Shown here one piece after another: positions 43,401 to 55,947 of a stretch of 64,000 nucleotides of DNA. The first letter of the stretch is position 1; each line of letters begins with the position of its first letter. Location of the stretch: positions 711,405 through 775,404 of the forward strand of contig KZ111143.1 of assembly GCA_002077045.2 (NCBI GenBank), written 5' to 3'. The notes under the pieces are model-generated. The model was not told the DNA's origin and ran no database searches. It was given only the letters and a program-made list of their open reading frames with translations. The stretch is from Rachicladosporium sp. CCFEE 5018 (taxonomy: Eukaryota; Ascomycota; Dothideomycetes; Cladosporiales; Cladosporiaceae). Made by a program: the position numbers and the translations under genes.

Positions 43401-43916
43401 TTCTGGCCAAGTATCTCGCGAGCCGTCGGGTGAGAGCACCTGCTCGTCAGTATACTGCCGCGCAAGCTCAGCAATACCGTCGCCGATCTTGTGGCGGATG
43501 TGTCCCTTTTGCTCTTGCGCGTGTGCTTCCAGCAGCTTCGACCGGATCTGAGACTGCTGGCCATGATTTAGATGGAGGAAAAGGTCTTTCGTCTCGCCGC
43601 TTTGGACTTCCTTGACCGCTCGGGCTGAGACTCGCCGGAAGAGGACTGCTGCGAACGCTCGTACCTACTTGCTTGATCAGATTACTGCCACCGCTCATTC
43701 GAGGCACGCCTCTTTCTTCTCATATGTACTCACCCCATCGTCCTCCGACCCTGCCATCTGCTCCGCCAGCCCCATCAACAGCATCTCCGGCCGCTGATTG
43801 ACCCATTGCTCACTCAGTTCCTTCTCAGCGTTTGCCCGGGTTGTGTTGTCTGTCGATTGCAGCCCCTGCAGTAACGTGCCGAGTGCTTGATGCACTTCCG
43901 GCGAGAGTGCCGACAT
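40471..43916 (-). CDS. PSE1: PSE1/KAP121 karyopherin (importin beta-3), intact copy C
   Basis: Exons 43734-43916, 40735-43664 and 40471-40678, introns 69 and 56 bp, giving 1106 residues, close to the size of yeast Pse1 (1089). The splice of exon 1 gives SEDDGVRAFAAVLFRRVS, the first HEAT repeat of importin-5 proteins. The rest is helical HEAT repeats throughout, with DTWPELLSALFQASNS, RVRWAGCNALGQMSSDF and HWERLLSYYDLFVSS as recognisable blocks. An acidic insert in the last third (EGEELDDDLQLEIEDD) is like the acidic loop that contacts Ran. Kap121 imports ribosomal proteins, histones and transcription factors through nuclear pores. The frame is unbroken, and the ENMVTQCLSLMTDV segment that is deleted in copy B is present. 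Confidence 0.95.
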
Positions 43917-44685
43917 ATTGGCTGTCTATGCTATGCGTTGTCTGGACGTTCGAATCTTTGCTGGTGGTTCGGATAATTCCTCAGACGGAGGATTCGCGGT
44001 ATGTATGGCGCATACGAGGGACGTTGATGTGGTTGATCAAGAGTGGAATGTCTGACACACACGTCGACAATGCAAGAAAGATTCAAATTGCTCTGAGTAA
44101 ACAGTACTGCGACGGGCCTAATATTTATTGAAGTCGTTTGGACACGATCGCAACATTACCTGAATTATTCTGGGCGCGAAATGCAGGGTCTACACGCGTC
44201 GATCAACATGCCTCGCGGCTCGAGCGCAAGAAATATATAGTCTTATTTGTGTATACATTACAGGTGAAGGAAGCGATGAGACAAGAGTCAAAGATATTAG
44301 CAACGTAGCACGCGAAGATCGAAAGGAGCGGACCACTCGAGACGGCCTCACAGTCAATACTGCAGGTGACAACGAATCGCTGCTAGCGTCACCCTGGAGA
44401 GCAGACAACCTTTCTTCTCACTGATAGCGTAGCTGCGTATGCACAGTCGCGGCCCCGCATATACCAGCGTTCTCGGTGATATAGAGTCCTGTAGCGGTCT
44501 GCTTGCTTTGCCATCCGTGAGTGTAGGAGCTTCGAGTCCTTGTCTATCATCGTAGCCTCGTGCTCATTGATCATCACGCCGCTCTTATGGAACGCACGCG
44601 ATCCCTGCCAACGCCATCGCTAATCATTGAGTCGTCCACCCCATGCCAAATCGTATGCACATGTCTATCTCCTTCCAAACTCCTC
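43917..44685. other. Intergenic region between PSE1 and SDS23, copy C
   Basis: About 770 bp, upstream of PSE1. No gene or RNA recognised. It aligns with 16890-17682 with small deletions relative to it. Confidence 0.5.
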
Positions 44686-46354
44686 TCACCGATGTGCAGC
44701 CCCACTACCACTCCTCCTTAACTCCCCACTCCCACTCAGCAACTCGGCGCTGGGCCTTACGCCCTCCATACTTGGCCTCAGACTAGCCGAGCTGCTCCTC
44801 CTTCTCCTTTGCCTCTCTTCTTCCGGATCACGCGGGCTCAGTCCACTAGCTCTCGCGAACAGATTGAGCACGTCCGTCAGACTCACAACGCCGCTTAGCC
44901 GACCAGACATGTTCTGGCCTTGCATCTGCGCCGCTGTCACTGAGACGCCAGGAGCTGTGTTCGTGTAGGGCGGTCCGGTCAGACTATGACTAGATCCCGA
45001 ACGCTCTGACAGTCCACCGCTGCTATTGTTGTTGTGCTGAAGACTGAATGGTGGCATGGCCACGCTGTGGACGCTGGGTGAGGGAGGGACTGAAGTGGCG
45101 GGTGAGGGAGCTTCGACGATCCACATGCGATGTGAGCGAGTGGCAACGAGCTTGGCGACTGTGTGTGAGAGTGTGCTTGTTGGATTGACGTGAAAGACTG
45201 GAAATGAGTCTTTCCCGTCTGCCATGCCGCGTTCGGATAGGATAACGGAGATGAAGTGGATGCAGGAGCCAGTCAAGAGAGGTATCGAGGATGTATCTGT
45301 GAGGAGCTGAGATGGCGGTCAGTATGTTAGCATGACCACAGGGCTGTCGAGGCTGAGAGGAGCGACTTACGCGAACATCGACGTGGCTAATGTTGCCCAC
45401 CACGTGCTTCTGATTGTCGAGGACTGGCAAACTAGTGACACCTTCGTCGTTCATGATTTGCAGGGCAGTCTTGAGAGGTGCATCGCCGTTGATTGACAGC
45501 ACCTCCTTGTCGCCCAGCCGTAGCTCTCGCAGTGCCCTCGCGTACAGCGACTCTGTAGCGCTGAAGTTCTGGTGGTTCTCCCAGAAGAAACGCACAAGCC
45601 GCAATTGACTGAGCACGCCCACCACTTCTGAAGTTCCCTCTTTGACAATGATCAGCCGATGTGAGCCGCCTCCGAGCACCTCCATCGCCTTGGTCAGATC
45701 TGCAGTGTGAGGCAGGAACGCCGGCATCTCCCTCGCCCCCAGATGATCCAATAGATCCGCAAGTGGTATCGCTTCTCCCGTCCTCGCCCTGTCCGCCAAT
45801 TTCCCAGCACTCCCATCCGGCGCCGACAACCCCAACACCAACAACAAATAAGCATTCAAATCACTATAATCAAACGTCGCAATCGCCGTCTTCGTCTTCG
45901 TGCTCTCCCGCACCAAAATTACGTTGGGCGCCCCACTCTTAACCAACAACTTCGTAGTCCCCTCAATACTACTATCCATCTGCACGAACCGTACCTCATC
46001 CGGATCTGTTATCTCGGCCACGCCGATACTCCGCCAATCCCTTCCACGGAACCTCTCGTCGCCGGACATCTTCACCGGCGGATTCTTCAATAGCTCAGCC
46101 AGCGCGGCGCCGGAGAAGGAGTGTTGACGCTGCGTGCGTGGGGAGGGTGGATAACTGCGGAGATTTTCGGCGAAAGAGGAGCGGTGGGAGACGGAGGGGG
46201 AGAGGGCGCCTTCTTTACGGGGGGTGGAGAGCGGCGTGTTGGAGGATGTTGATATGGCTGAGGTTGATGTGGTGGCCGGATTGAGGATTGGCGATGGGCG
46301 CCGGTTGCGGCCGGCTGATGAGGGCTGGTCGTCTGATGATGATGAGGGGCCCAT
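44686..46354 (-). CDS. SDS23: SDS23-like CBS-domain PP2A regulator, intact copy C
   Basis: Exons 45371-46354 and 44686-45306 with a 64-bp intron (GTAAGT...TCTCAG) give 534 residues. A Ser/Thr/Pro-rich N-terminus (~1-95) precedes four CBS motifs: DWRSIGVAEITDPDEVRFVQ to ATFDYSDLNAYLLLVLG, TADLTKAMEVLGGGSHRLII, LGDKEVLSINGDAPLKTALQ to NISHVDVR, and FPVFHVNPTSTLSHTVAKLV to SGVVSLTDVLNLF. The tail is Ser/Arg-rich (RQRRRRSSSASLRPS). Sds23/Moc1 proteins inhibit PP2A/PP6-type phosphatases and promote mitotic entry and stress or nutrient responses. CBS pairs can bind adenine nucleotides; whether these do is not visible. The segment GGGSHRLIIVKEG, broken in copy B, is complete here. Confidence 0.93.
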
Positions 46355-47437
46355 TGCGAAGCGTGGAAGGAGCGAGGTGAGCTGCGGCTTCGGCTCTAGC
46401 AGTTGCCGAGTGTTGGCATGTTTTGTTGTTTACGAGTGTTCTTTACGACTTACACTTTCTTCGCATCATTGGAGCTCTCGAATTGGACGCACTCAGAGTA
46501 GCGGTATCTGGAGCTCCATCGTCACGTGCGGCACGATGCCGAGAATGACATGGGTGGTGTATTTTAGCGCCGTTCTTTAGCATTTGCTTGATCGCTCCCA
46601 GTTGAGAGACCAGCCATGTATTGGCCGGCGATAGAGGCCACGCCGTACAGTCTTCAGTCTGGACATGGTCGAGACATGATACAGGTATTCAGATCACATT
46701 GAGAGACCCTCAGAACGAAGATGCTAGAGCCGAGACAACTCCGTCAACTGTGCCAGCTGCATGATCTTCGGCAGGGGTTCAGTCTCATCCCACTTCGCGC
46801 CACCGCCTGCACGATTCTTCGGCTCAAGTGATGCACAGTCAGACCTTCTTACCCCGCTGAGTAATATCCACCCAAAGGAACCACCAAACTCTCGCATTCC
46901 ATCGCGACGACCGCATGGCGCAAGCACAATGGGTCCGTCGATTGACTCACGGCTCGCTGCACCGCCATGCTACCGAACTAATCTTCCAGCTGATGCCCGC
47001 GCGGAAAAGGCTTGCACGAGCGGCTGAATGCGCGTGTAGCTGGAGTTATCTTACCGCCGTGTCTTCTGTCGCACGTGGATGAGTCAAAGGTCGGATTACC
47101 AATGCATAGGGCGCCTTTGTCTGAGGGGTTGGTATGTGCATGTAAGCGGTGTCTCCGAGTAGATGTCAGTGAGCAGGTAATAAGTGCTGTAACAAGACTC
47201 TTCTCTTCCTGTCAAGATTCTTTCAACCACGTCAAGAAATTTCTGCTGTACGACTGACACGCTGTCTCTCGCTGTCACCTCGGCGTGGCCAAGAACGAGA
47301 TAACACCGCCTTATCAGGGTCTCCCAACCGTGCAACGTGGGTTTAGTAAAGGAAAGAATCCGCATTACGACTCAACCTCCACTCCCATCATTCCGCCCAA
47401 AGCTACACCACCACCCATTCCTCACAACACCACCAAG
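46355..47437. promoter_or_regulatory. Divergent intergenic region SDS23 / acidic unknown gene, copy C
   Basis: Counterpart of 19347-20434. The block ~46735-46980 is conserved between copies while the flanks (46560-46730 and 47130-47380) are strongly diverged, suggesting promoter elements, a UTR or an unrecognised transcript. Confidence 0.45.
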
Positions 47438-48109
47438 ATGTCTCTCACAGAAGCCTACCGCCTCGCCCACACAGCAGAATGCCGCCTTAACCTCGCCGCC
47501 TCCCGTCCTGACCGCTCCCTGCGCTTCGTGGTAGGCCACCTCATGACCTACGAATCCCTCCGCCTCCGCATAGTCGAGATCGAGCACGAGACATCCCGCT
47601 CGCAACGGGCAAAAGCAGTGCAATTTCAAGGTGCCGGTGCACTGCGATCGAGCTCTTCAGCCCGCAGAAGTCCACCTCCAAGCACGATCCCAGGCCTGAA
47701 TGAAGACGATGAGGACGAGCTAAGCGACGATGAGGACATGGATGAAGACGAAGACGACGAAGACGGCGGCCTCAGCCTGCAGCGCTTCCCCTCCGGCTCC
47801 GCCCGTCCTCCACCCCTCGAAGCAGACCTCGAAGACGATGTAGACGAAGATGATGAGCCCGTGTCGCCTGAAGAGCCCGACGCAGCTACACTCGAGACGG
47901 CTCTCAAGGGCGATGGCAGCGAGTTGCTCGCGACTATGTACGAGGGCGTGAGGAAGTGCCCGTGTCATGGCCACAAGGACGCGCCGAGTTTTGGGAGAAT
48001 GTGGGAGTTGCCTGAAGGGGAGAAAGGGAGGGAGGGTGTCACGAGAGTGATTGCTGAGGAGATGGATGGGCCGCCTGCGCCGCAGGTGGCGTGTACGGGG
48101 TTGACGTGA
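47438..48109 (+). CDS. Acidic conserved protein of unknown function, copy C
   Basis: 223 residues, the same length as copy B. An open frame extends upstream from here to 47285 in this copy only, but the ATG at 47438 is the one conserved in both copies, so I use it. Helical N-terminus, two Asp/Glu runs and the C-terminal RKCPCHGHKD segment are all preserved. Function not recognised. Confidence 0.75.
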   Translation: MSLTEAYRLAHTAECRLNLAASRPDRSLRFVVGHLMTYESLRLRIVEIEHETSRSQRAKAVQFQGAGALRSSSSARRSPPPSTIPGLNEDDEDELSDDEDMDEDEDDEDGGLSLQRFPSGSARPPPLEADLEDDVDEDDEPVSPEEPDAATLETALKGDGSELLATMYEGVRKCPCHGHKDAPSFGRMWELPEGEKGREGVTRVIAEEMDGPPAPQVACTGLT

Positions 48110-48758
48110 GACGGGCATGCGGGAGAGCATTATATTGCTCGCTATACCGAGACGGTCAAGATCGACCACCTCGGGACATGCAGACCTCGATGACAGATGA
48201 CTGGATACGATGGCCACTGAGCTATCCTCCACGAAACGCTATTGCAGCGACTCAACAACACACCCGACCGTCCTGTCGGGTAGAAGATACCCAGCAGCAC
48301 TAGCCGCCACCCAGCTACTTCAGTTCTGAACGGCACACCCAAGGGTAGTGCGTCCACAGCCATAGCAGTAGTCAGACGACTGACACGAGTGAGAGAGACG
48401 AGTCGCCAGACTGAGGATGGTAGGTTGGAATTTGGCGACGCATTCACTGCCTAGCTGTGAGTGTCGAGATAAGACCTGAAAAACAATGTGTAGTTCGAAA
48501 GTGATGAGATGCATTCCTCTCTGAATCACTCCGAGACAACTTTCAAAGCCTCATCTATGTGCAGTATGTGCTCCTCCCTTCCAGTCGTTGCAGAAGCGAG
48601 ACCAGCCAGTAGACATGTCAATGCTCGAAATATATCTCAGTTGCTTCGTGAAGAGCACAAAAGGTCGACTTGATATCGCGTGGTTTTCTGCAGTGTGTCA
48701 TGAAATGAAGATGTGAACGTGGAATTTGTGCATGTACGATATACTTCTACACCCCTCT
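48110..48758. other. Intergenic region between convergent genes, copy C
   Basis: About 650 bp. No gene seen. It is poorly alignable with 21107-21737 in its middle. Confidence 0.5.
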
Positions 48759-49643
48759 CTACGCTGCCGGCGCGCTCACAGGCACGTCAACACCATACCT
48801 CTCCTTCAGCCGGTCCGCTCGCCGTTGCTCATAGCCCGGTGCGTAGATGCCTATGTCACGTCAGCGCCTCACTCCTTCATACCATCAACTACAAGCAAAC
48901 TCACCTCGTCCCTCACCCAACTCATTCACAGTCTCCTCAATCGGCCTCCTCCGATTCTTCCTCAAGTACTCCTTCCGCGCCACCTCATCCACAGTGCTAT
49001 CCTGCTTATAGCCATTCAGTTGCCCGCCTGTAAATGTGAAAGCTGAGAGGATGACGCCGAGAGCGGCGCCGTAGCCAAGCACTGCGGGTGCTGAACGGAC
49101 TATGGGTGTGTTAGAGATGGGGAATCCGGGAGGGTTTGGGGAGAAGAGGGTTAGGATGGGGGGAAGTACAGCGTAGACCTAGCATGGCGCCTCCCAGCGC
49201 GCCGCCGATGAAGGAGTTGTATGTGTCGTCTACTTCTCGGAGGTTGGCGGAGGCGCATTTGCTGAATTCGTAGGCGCCGCCCATTGCAGCTGTAACACGA
49301 TCATAGATCAGCTCGTGCTCACATGTATACGATACCAATGCCGCATCCACATATCTAGGCGTCTCTCGCCGTGGTTTCCCTAGCTTCTGCATCTTCCACC
49401 AGCCTAGACCTGTCTCCCGGCCTCTTGCTCCATATGTTGCACGCCAGGGAACCTACCAAACACTGCAAAGGTCCCTCCAGTCCGCGTGAACACGCCAAAG
49501 GCGCCAACATTCTGTTTCGTAAGGGTGTTCTGGATCGTCGAGATGAAGAGGCCTGCGGAGCCGGTGACCAGTGTCGCTTTCACAGCGCTACCTATGGCAT
49601 CCTTGGGGTGGTATTGTACCGCCTGCTCCTCGGTGTCGGCCAT
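48759..49643 (-). CDS. Complex I 21.3 kDa subunit (NUJM / NDUFA11-type), copy C
   Basis: Exons 49457-49643, 49170-49289, 48905-49099 and 48759-48850, with introns of 167, 70 and 54 bp, give 197 residues. Splicing produces MLGLRFRSAPAVLGYGAALG across exons 2 and 3, and NELGEGRGIYAPGYEQRRAD across exons 3 and 4, both matching the fungal 21.3 kDa subunit. It is an accessory membrane subunit of mitochondrial NADH:ubiquinone oxidoreductase. The first intron is 22 bp shorter than in copy B and diverged in sequence, while the exons are nearly identical, which supports the gene model. Confidence 0.92.
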
Positions 49644-50184
49644 TGTGGGCGTGTATGGCGGGACAATGGCAGGTCGAAATGGTCTAGCAATGAGAGCTTG
49701 GAGGAGGTCTTTCGAGATGCTGCCTGAGGCAAGTTGAGGCGCATGACTCGAGTGACTGAATTCTGAGGAAGGCGCGTGGCTGACGGACAGGGATGACGAC
49801 GTGCTTTGGGTGTGGCGTCGGGTTATGCTTTGGCACGAGCTTTACGAGGCAGACGTGTAGAAGCGTTTCTCTATTACGTGTGCTATTCTGTTGCCTTCGG
49901 TAGTACAGTGTGATGTTTGCATTCGTGGAAGCAGGAGTCATCTAATGAAGCGGTAGATGTGGAAAGCGGACAGCTCATCAGGCATCTTCAAGAACTCGAC
50001 CAAGCACCGTTGAAAGAGCTTCCATACGAGCAACAGGCCAATTATCGCACTACTGGCTAGGAATATTGCACCTTTGTCAATCGACTCTGCCCTTGAAGAG
50101 CTACATCTCGAAGACCGAAGGCCCTCTCTCAACTTGATTTACCACGACGCGGGCCAATATCCTCCACTCGCGAGTACTCAAGCC
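49644..50184. promoter_or_regulatory. Divergent intergenic region, complex I subunit / UBP2, copy C
   Basis: About 540 bp between divergent genes, closely similar to 22645-23186. No ATG in the UBP2 frame before 50185. Confidence 0.4.
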
Positions 50185-53100
50185 ATGGACATACCTCAAC
50201 CCACTGGCCCAGGCAAGCTTGCACCACGCCTTCTACACGACTTCCTCTCCTTCGATCCGCAGAAGAACTCCGCAACAGGCAACATCCTCACTGATCTCCC
50301 TCCTCCATTCGGAGACGCCCCTCCCCCGACGCCCCACCGAGACGCCTGCAAGCACGACTACTGTACTAAGCTCGAGCAGTCCGTGCAGCCTCCTCTCGAT
50401 CTACGAGCAGACGGCACGACGGAGTACAAGCTAGCATTAGTCTGCAAGAGGTGTAGAATCCATGCAGACTTCTTCGTCAGCTTCGGAGGAGCAAGCGATC
50501 CTTGTCCGAAAAGCAAGAAGCCGCTACATCATTTCAGGTCGGTGCGAGAGTTGCATACGGTCGATGCGCACAAGATAGGATTTGTTTGGGTGTGCTCGAG
50601 CGAGTCTTGTCGTGCGAGTTTGAAGCTGGTGTACAAGCTGCCGAGAATATCGAAGCCGAATGTGCTACTGCTTACGGATAGTGGGAGGCTAAGGCAGCGA
50701 TATGAGGAGATCATTGCGGACGATCCTGGACGGGAAGGCGTGAGGCAAGCGACGCCTGTAGAGCCCTTGGCGAGATTGAGGAGGTATCTGAAAGATGCGT
50801 TAAATCCGGAGCATGAGAGGAGGTCCTTTCCTGCTAACAACAAGAGGTTCGTTGAGGCTTTCGGTGTTCAAGGCAAGGACTGCGCAGAGTTGCTGCAAGA
50901 GCTGGGATTCCAGTATGACCACAACGAGGGTACCTGGGCCCTACCGAACCCGCCGGTAGTGGATGATCGGCTTCACTCGGACACATCATCAGCACGTGAA
51001 GATCTGGAGGATGTTCAGTACGAGCTGCTCGCTCTCATGGCGACGGTAGCTGCGCAGAACAACTGTGTGAACCCAAGCGCATCAGAGGGCTGGCCATCAG
51101 CGACACGAGACATCGAGCGAGTGCTAGCAAGCCAAGGCTACCCAAGACTGGTATCATTGCGACGCTCAGCCAGTGGCGGAGATCACAATCCCTACATCAG
51201 CAGTTTGGGTGCCGTGACGGACTTTGGCGACAGCCTCATTGAGTTCGCTTACGATCGCCAAGTAGCTTGCGACCCGATGAATGAAGCCTATTACCTCGAA
51301 TGCCTTCAGGAGATCACCAAACAACGCGGATCGGAAGACCTGCAAGTGAAGATGTTTACACAGGAAAGTGCTGGGCTAGTCAGCCGGCGAGATCTGAGAG
51401 AAGCGTACAGAACCTTCGGGTTACCTACTAACGGAGGTGGAGCAGACGATGAGAGGATATTGAATCTATTCCATGCACAGCATACTGATCTTGGTGCACA
51501 AGGGCAGGAGAATCTACGTGAGATGCTTGGACGTATCGGCCGGGCAAGAGGTTCGTCCACATTGAATAATGCTTCACGACAGTCCGTGGAGACAATCGAG
51601 GAAGCATATGCATGGCTTGGTAATGGACTAGGACCGCAATCTGATGATTCAATGGTGACGACCATATACGCAGTCAAAGTGAGTGCAGGAACCCTTTCCT
51701 GAATATTGTCGCGGCCGGAGCAGACTCGGATAAATCTCTCAAGACATCGAGTCTTTCCTCTACTTGTAAAGAGGGACTCCAAGAGGTGCCTTGGTGTCGA
51801 GACCTTAGTGAGAAGAATCGCGACTACAAGCCCATCCTGCAAGCAACCGCAAGCGTGCCTTCCTCGCAGCGCTGCAGGGAACTGCACTTTCTTGCCAAGA
51901 GCGCGTTTGTCGATCATCACTGACATCAATGATTTTTCACAGACCGACGGCAACAAAGACCTGGAAGAGATCGGCCGACGTGCGATGTCAACAATCGCCA
52001 AAGAGCGCAAAAGCGACTTTCTCAACACATTTCTACTCGGCGGTGATCCAAACGAAGCGAGCATGAATGTCGACGAGGCATTGCGACTGTTGAACGTAGA
52101 AGAGAAGCTTGAAGCGGTCGATCCGACGATATGGCCGACTGTCTTCGAGAGCGCGAGAGCTGATAGAGCTGGTTCGGAGACTGAGCGCGCTATTGCTGCC
52201 GTACAGCAGGCTCTTCGCGGCGGTAAACCCGGTGACGATGGCAGTCCCGCTCCAGAGACGTGGCCTGTAGGCTTGATCAGCCATGGCAACACCTGCTATC
52301 TCAACAGCCTGCTACAGTACTACTTTAGTCTGAAGCCTCTGCGGAATATCGTGCTGGAGTATGAGAAGTTCCAGCTGGATACGAGTAAGACGACCAAAAA
52401 GGCGGAGCGCGTTGGCCAACTTATGGTGACATTGCAAGAGATTAAGGGTGGACAGAAGTTCGCGGAAGAGTTGAGACATCTATTTGAGAGGATGATCAAG
52501 GAGCCTGGATCTAAGGTCAAGCCGGAGCAGGATCTGGTGTGTCGGGCATTTCTGGCGCCTTCGGACTTCGCTCTACTTGGAGAGAAGCTCGTCGAAGATG
52601 AGAACGCGATCGATGAGAACGCGATCGATGAGAACGCGATCGATGAGAACGCGATCGATGAGAACGCAATCGAAGACAGCGACACAATTCCTCCGCTGGT
52701 GAATGGCAGTACACCACCGGTCGAGCAGCCTGGCACTGTGCTATCGAGCGCTAGCAGCGCGACATTACAGGCCTCTGAGGATGGCGATTTGATCGACACG
52801 CCAATGAAAGATCCTCCAGTGAACGGCGCTGAAATGCCGCTGACTCCACCCACATCACCGAAAGTGGCACCTGACGCACCACCTCCTCTGCCACCACGTC
52901 GTCACTCGACTACAACATCAGATACATTGCGTCTGGCAGAAGAAAAGGCAAGACAACAGCAAGACGTCACAGAGGTGCACGACAGCGTTACACAGCGACT
53001 ACGTGCTGGTATGCAAGCCCACGGCACGGACGATAGAGGCGAGCAGATGGACCCACTACGTGATTTGTTCGCTATTGGATTGTCGCAGACAACATTGGCA

Positions 53101-54183
53101 CCCGCCGACGGTAAGTCGCGCACAGAGAAGATCGCGGACTCGTCGATTCTCCTGGAAGTCCCCCGAGAGCCTACGGATCTATACGCTGCACTGGACGACT
53201 ACTTTGATCCGGCAAGCGTATCGGAGAGTTCCGAGACCCAGCAGTATAAGACGATTACGTCTCTACCACCGTTAGTGCAGATCAGTATGCCAAGGATCTA
53301 CTTCGACGAGGCCACCAAAAAGGGCATGAAATCGGACGTTTCCGTCCGTTTGGAAGACGAACTCTATCTAGACCGGTACTACGACTCAGCGCACCCTGAT
53401 ATTGTGCACGAACGACGAAAGACGGCTTGGGGTTGGCGTAAGCGTATCAGAGAACTGAAAGCCGAACGCAAAGCTTTCATGTGCCAGAGCGACGACCTGG
53501 CGGGCTCTCTCGAAGGTCCTCACGCGGTGGCTGAGGCCGCGAAGTACATCTCCTCACTCGACGACATAAACAAGGACCTCCTGGAGATCGGTGAATTGCC
53601 TATAGACACGGCATCCGAAGTCCACGTCGCCTTGACAGCTGATGCAGCCCTGCAATCCGAACGTCTGGCAGCAATAGACTCCGAAGTGCTGTCTCTCACC
53701 GGACAGCTTGACGCCCTGTTTAGTGATCTGAAGCGACATAAATATCGTCTGACGGCTTGCTTCAAACACCGAGGAGGCTCATCTGGGGGACACTATTGGG
53801 TTTCGATCCATGACTTCAAGACTGGTATCTGGCGTAATTATAACGATGAGACGGTTAAGGAAGTGCCGTCGTCGCAATTGCACGAGATCTTCGAAGCCAA
53901 GGAATACATGCACGGCACCCCGACCTACGCTGTCTACGTTCGAGATGAGGACAAAGATAATATAGTCGACGCCGTGTGTCGGAATCCGGAGAAGACTGCG
54001 TCGGTGAGAGAGCCGAGTCCACGAATCGAAGCTACGGAGATCAGTGCTGGGTGGCAGGATATCGATACCAAGATGGACGGTCCCGGGGAGACGACGGTGA
54101 ATCCAAGGACTCTCGAAAATGGAGGAGACTTCGTGGCTGACAACAGGAAGCCGCCGGAAGATGCGTCGGCGATCAAGTGGTAG
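50185..54183 (+). CDS. UBP2: UBP2-type ubiquitin carboxyl-terminal hydrolase, copy C
   Basis: Exons 50185-51678 and 51943-54183, with the same 264-bp intron as copy B, give 1244 residues. The Cys box GLISHGNTCYLNSLLQYYFS and His box GGSSGGHYWVSIHDF are both intact. The protein is 19 residues longer than copy B. A 15-bp unit encoding ENAID is present five times at 52600-52674 instead of once, which adds 20 residues, and one Gly of a GGG run is absent. The expansion lies between the catalytic boxes in a Pro/Ser-rich linker and should not disturb the fold. The tract 52100-52270 differs from copy B at many synonymous sites, whereas 52800-53200 is nearly identical. Confidence 0.92.
52600..52674 (+). 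repeat. 15-bp coding minisatellite in UBP2, 5 units
   Basis: gagaacgcgatcgat is repeated four times without change, then gagaacgcaatcgaa. Each unit encodes Glu-Asn-Ala-Ile-Asp/Glu. Copy B has a single unit at 25605-25619. The period is a multiple of three, so the frame is kept. Confidence 0.95.
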
Positions 54184-55947
54184 ACTCCGAAATCGAGGAC
54201 GGCTATCAAGCTGCGGTTTCCTTTCCAGGCTGGGCCGTGAGAACGAGGGCGGAGGGGAGGCATTGATAGCTAGTTAGCGAATTGGTACCATATTACTCCC
54301 GCAGAGATAGCCTTAGTGCCAACGGTAGGAGGTCGCACGTAATGCGTTCCACGCTTGATCAGCCATTAGACTTGCTTCTGCTCTGCTTGAGAGGCGTATC
54401 CTTCATGCTACTACCATGCGAGTCACTTAATGGGAGAGGCTGGTGAAGTGGTCATGAACAGAGATGCTTTGTGCGTTCCCCACCTGCGCTCTCCCGAATC
54501 ATCTGCTGATTCTCTCGCACACCACACAACGAGAGGCACGCGCATCATTCGAACGCTCCAGTGCCATGAACGCCATGAGAGCACCTTCTATCGCGCGGCG
54601 CCACGCTTGCGGATTTGTTTGTCGCGTGCTCCTCGACAACTTTCGACATCGCAGTATTCATCACAATCTACGTGCTCTACAGAGAGTCTTGGCCCACGCG
54701 ACACAAGCTCGCTTCAAAGGCTTCACCTGGCTGGGCGCTGTGCCGAGCGTCGCTTGCAGGCGTGGCGAGAAGGCTTGGTAGACAAAGTCTTCGACGTCGA
54801 ATGCCAATCTGGTTACACGTCTTTCCATCACGACATCCAGCGTGCGAGTGAATTCAACGTCATGTGCAATTACGTTACTATCGCGATCTACTCAGGGAGC
54901 ACTGTAGGATGCCAGAATCTTGTTTCCCGCGATATCGCCGTGACATTCGAAACTCGAGGCGAACCAAATACCGTTGTGGTCGGACAAGAGCGAGCATTCG
55001 GATGTGTTTCTGTGAGCGTTCTAGCGCATCCACTTTGCGTGGGACTGCAGCTCTTGGCAAGAAACGTGGGCATTCCAGGCTTTCTCATTGGTGCTTCAGA
55101 CTTCACTTCTGTCTGACAGACTAGCACTTTCCCATCGTCGCAAGGGTCGCTCATGCGAGATCTGCCCAAACAACTCACCAGCACGTGGCTCCATTCCCAG
55201 GCGAGCCCAATGATTTGCCGTGCAGATTTGCTTCGCCGTTGAGCTGGGACGCTGGTGCAGTCGCGTGTGGCCGTGTTCTCGGCCATGGTGCCTGAGATTC
55301 CGGTGGTGTTATACAAATGTGACAGGTTCTCCGTGACAGGGCAGGGCTGAGCATATGTTGGTGTATCGTAAGGATGCCTGGGGCTTCAGCTGTCAGTAAT
55401 TGCAGATCGGTCATGCCGTGCGCGCGCAAGTGGCGAGTATCATCATCGTTGTATAGGGACGGGTCGAATCAACGACGGCAACATCAAATCATCGTTCTAG
55501 CGCATGAATGTAAGCACTCCGAGGTTCAGACTCGAACCATACGATTCGATAGCCCATTAGTTAGCCTTGGCCCGTTATGTGCAAGCACTCGGGCAATGGC
55601 CGCCGCAAAGACTTAGCCACCATCTTGGCAAGGTCAAGCAATATGAATGCATGCTCAGAGTCAGCCCTGCAATTGGACGAGCGCGTAGCAAAAGCAGCGT
55701 GATCGCCGGCGTCTATGATCTGGCCATGGGTCATGGCGTACAGCCGGCGCTAGGTGCAGCGTATTTCGCCTCGTTCCCACATCCTTTTTCACGCCAGTAG
55801 AAAGGGAGGGTAGCACGCTTGGCGGATGTGAGTATCCCACATATAGTGGCTGCGGCTGTCACCAGGATTGTCAACCTTTCTCAAGTCGTCCTGTGGTACT
55901 TGACAACTTCACTTCTTTACGACTTTACACATATCAAGTCGTCAAGC
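54184..55947. other. UBP2-PHO84 intergenic region, copy C (1.76 kb)
   Basis: A 228-codon open frame at 54430-55116 is not conserved in copy B, where the same region is broken into several frames. I do not call a gene. A block at ~55455-55805 is conserved between the copies, and a CACGTG lies at 55182. Confidence 0.5.
55182..55187. promoter_or_regulatory. CACGTG E-box upstream of PHO84, copy C (candidate Pho4/NUC-1 site)
   Basis: Same hexamer and context (CCAGCACGTGGC) as at 29134 in copy B, 766 bp before the PHO84 ATG, in a region otherwise rather diverged. Confidence 0.3.

Noticed and set aside
54430..55116. 228-codon + strand open frame with an ATG in the UBP2-PHO84 interval of copy C
   Set aside because: The matching region of copy B is split into several frames and is more diverged than any real gene here; no family resemblance was seen.
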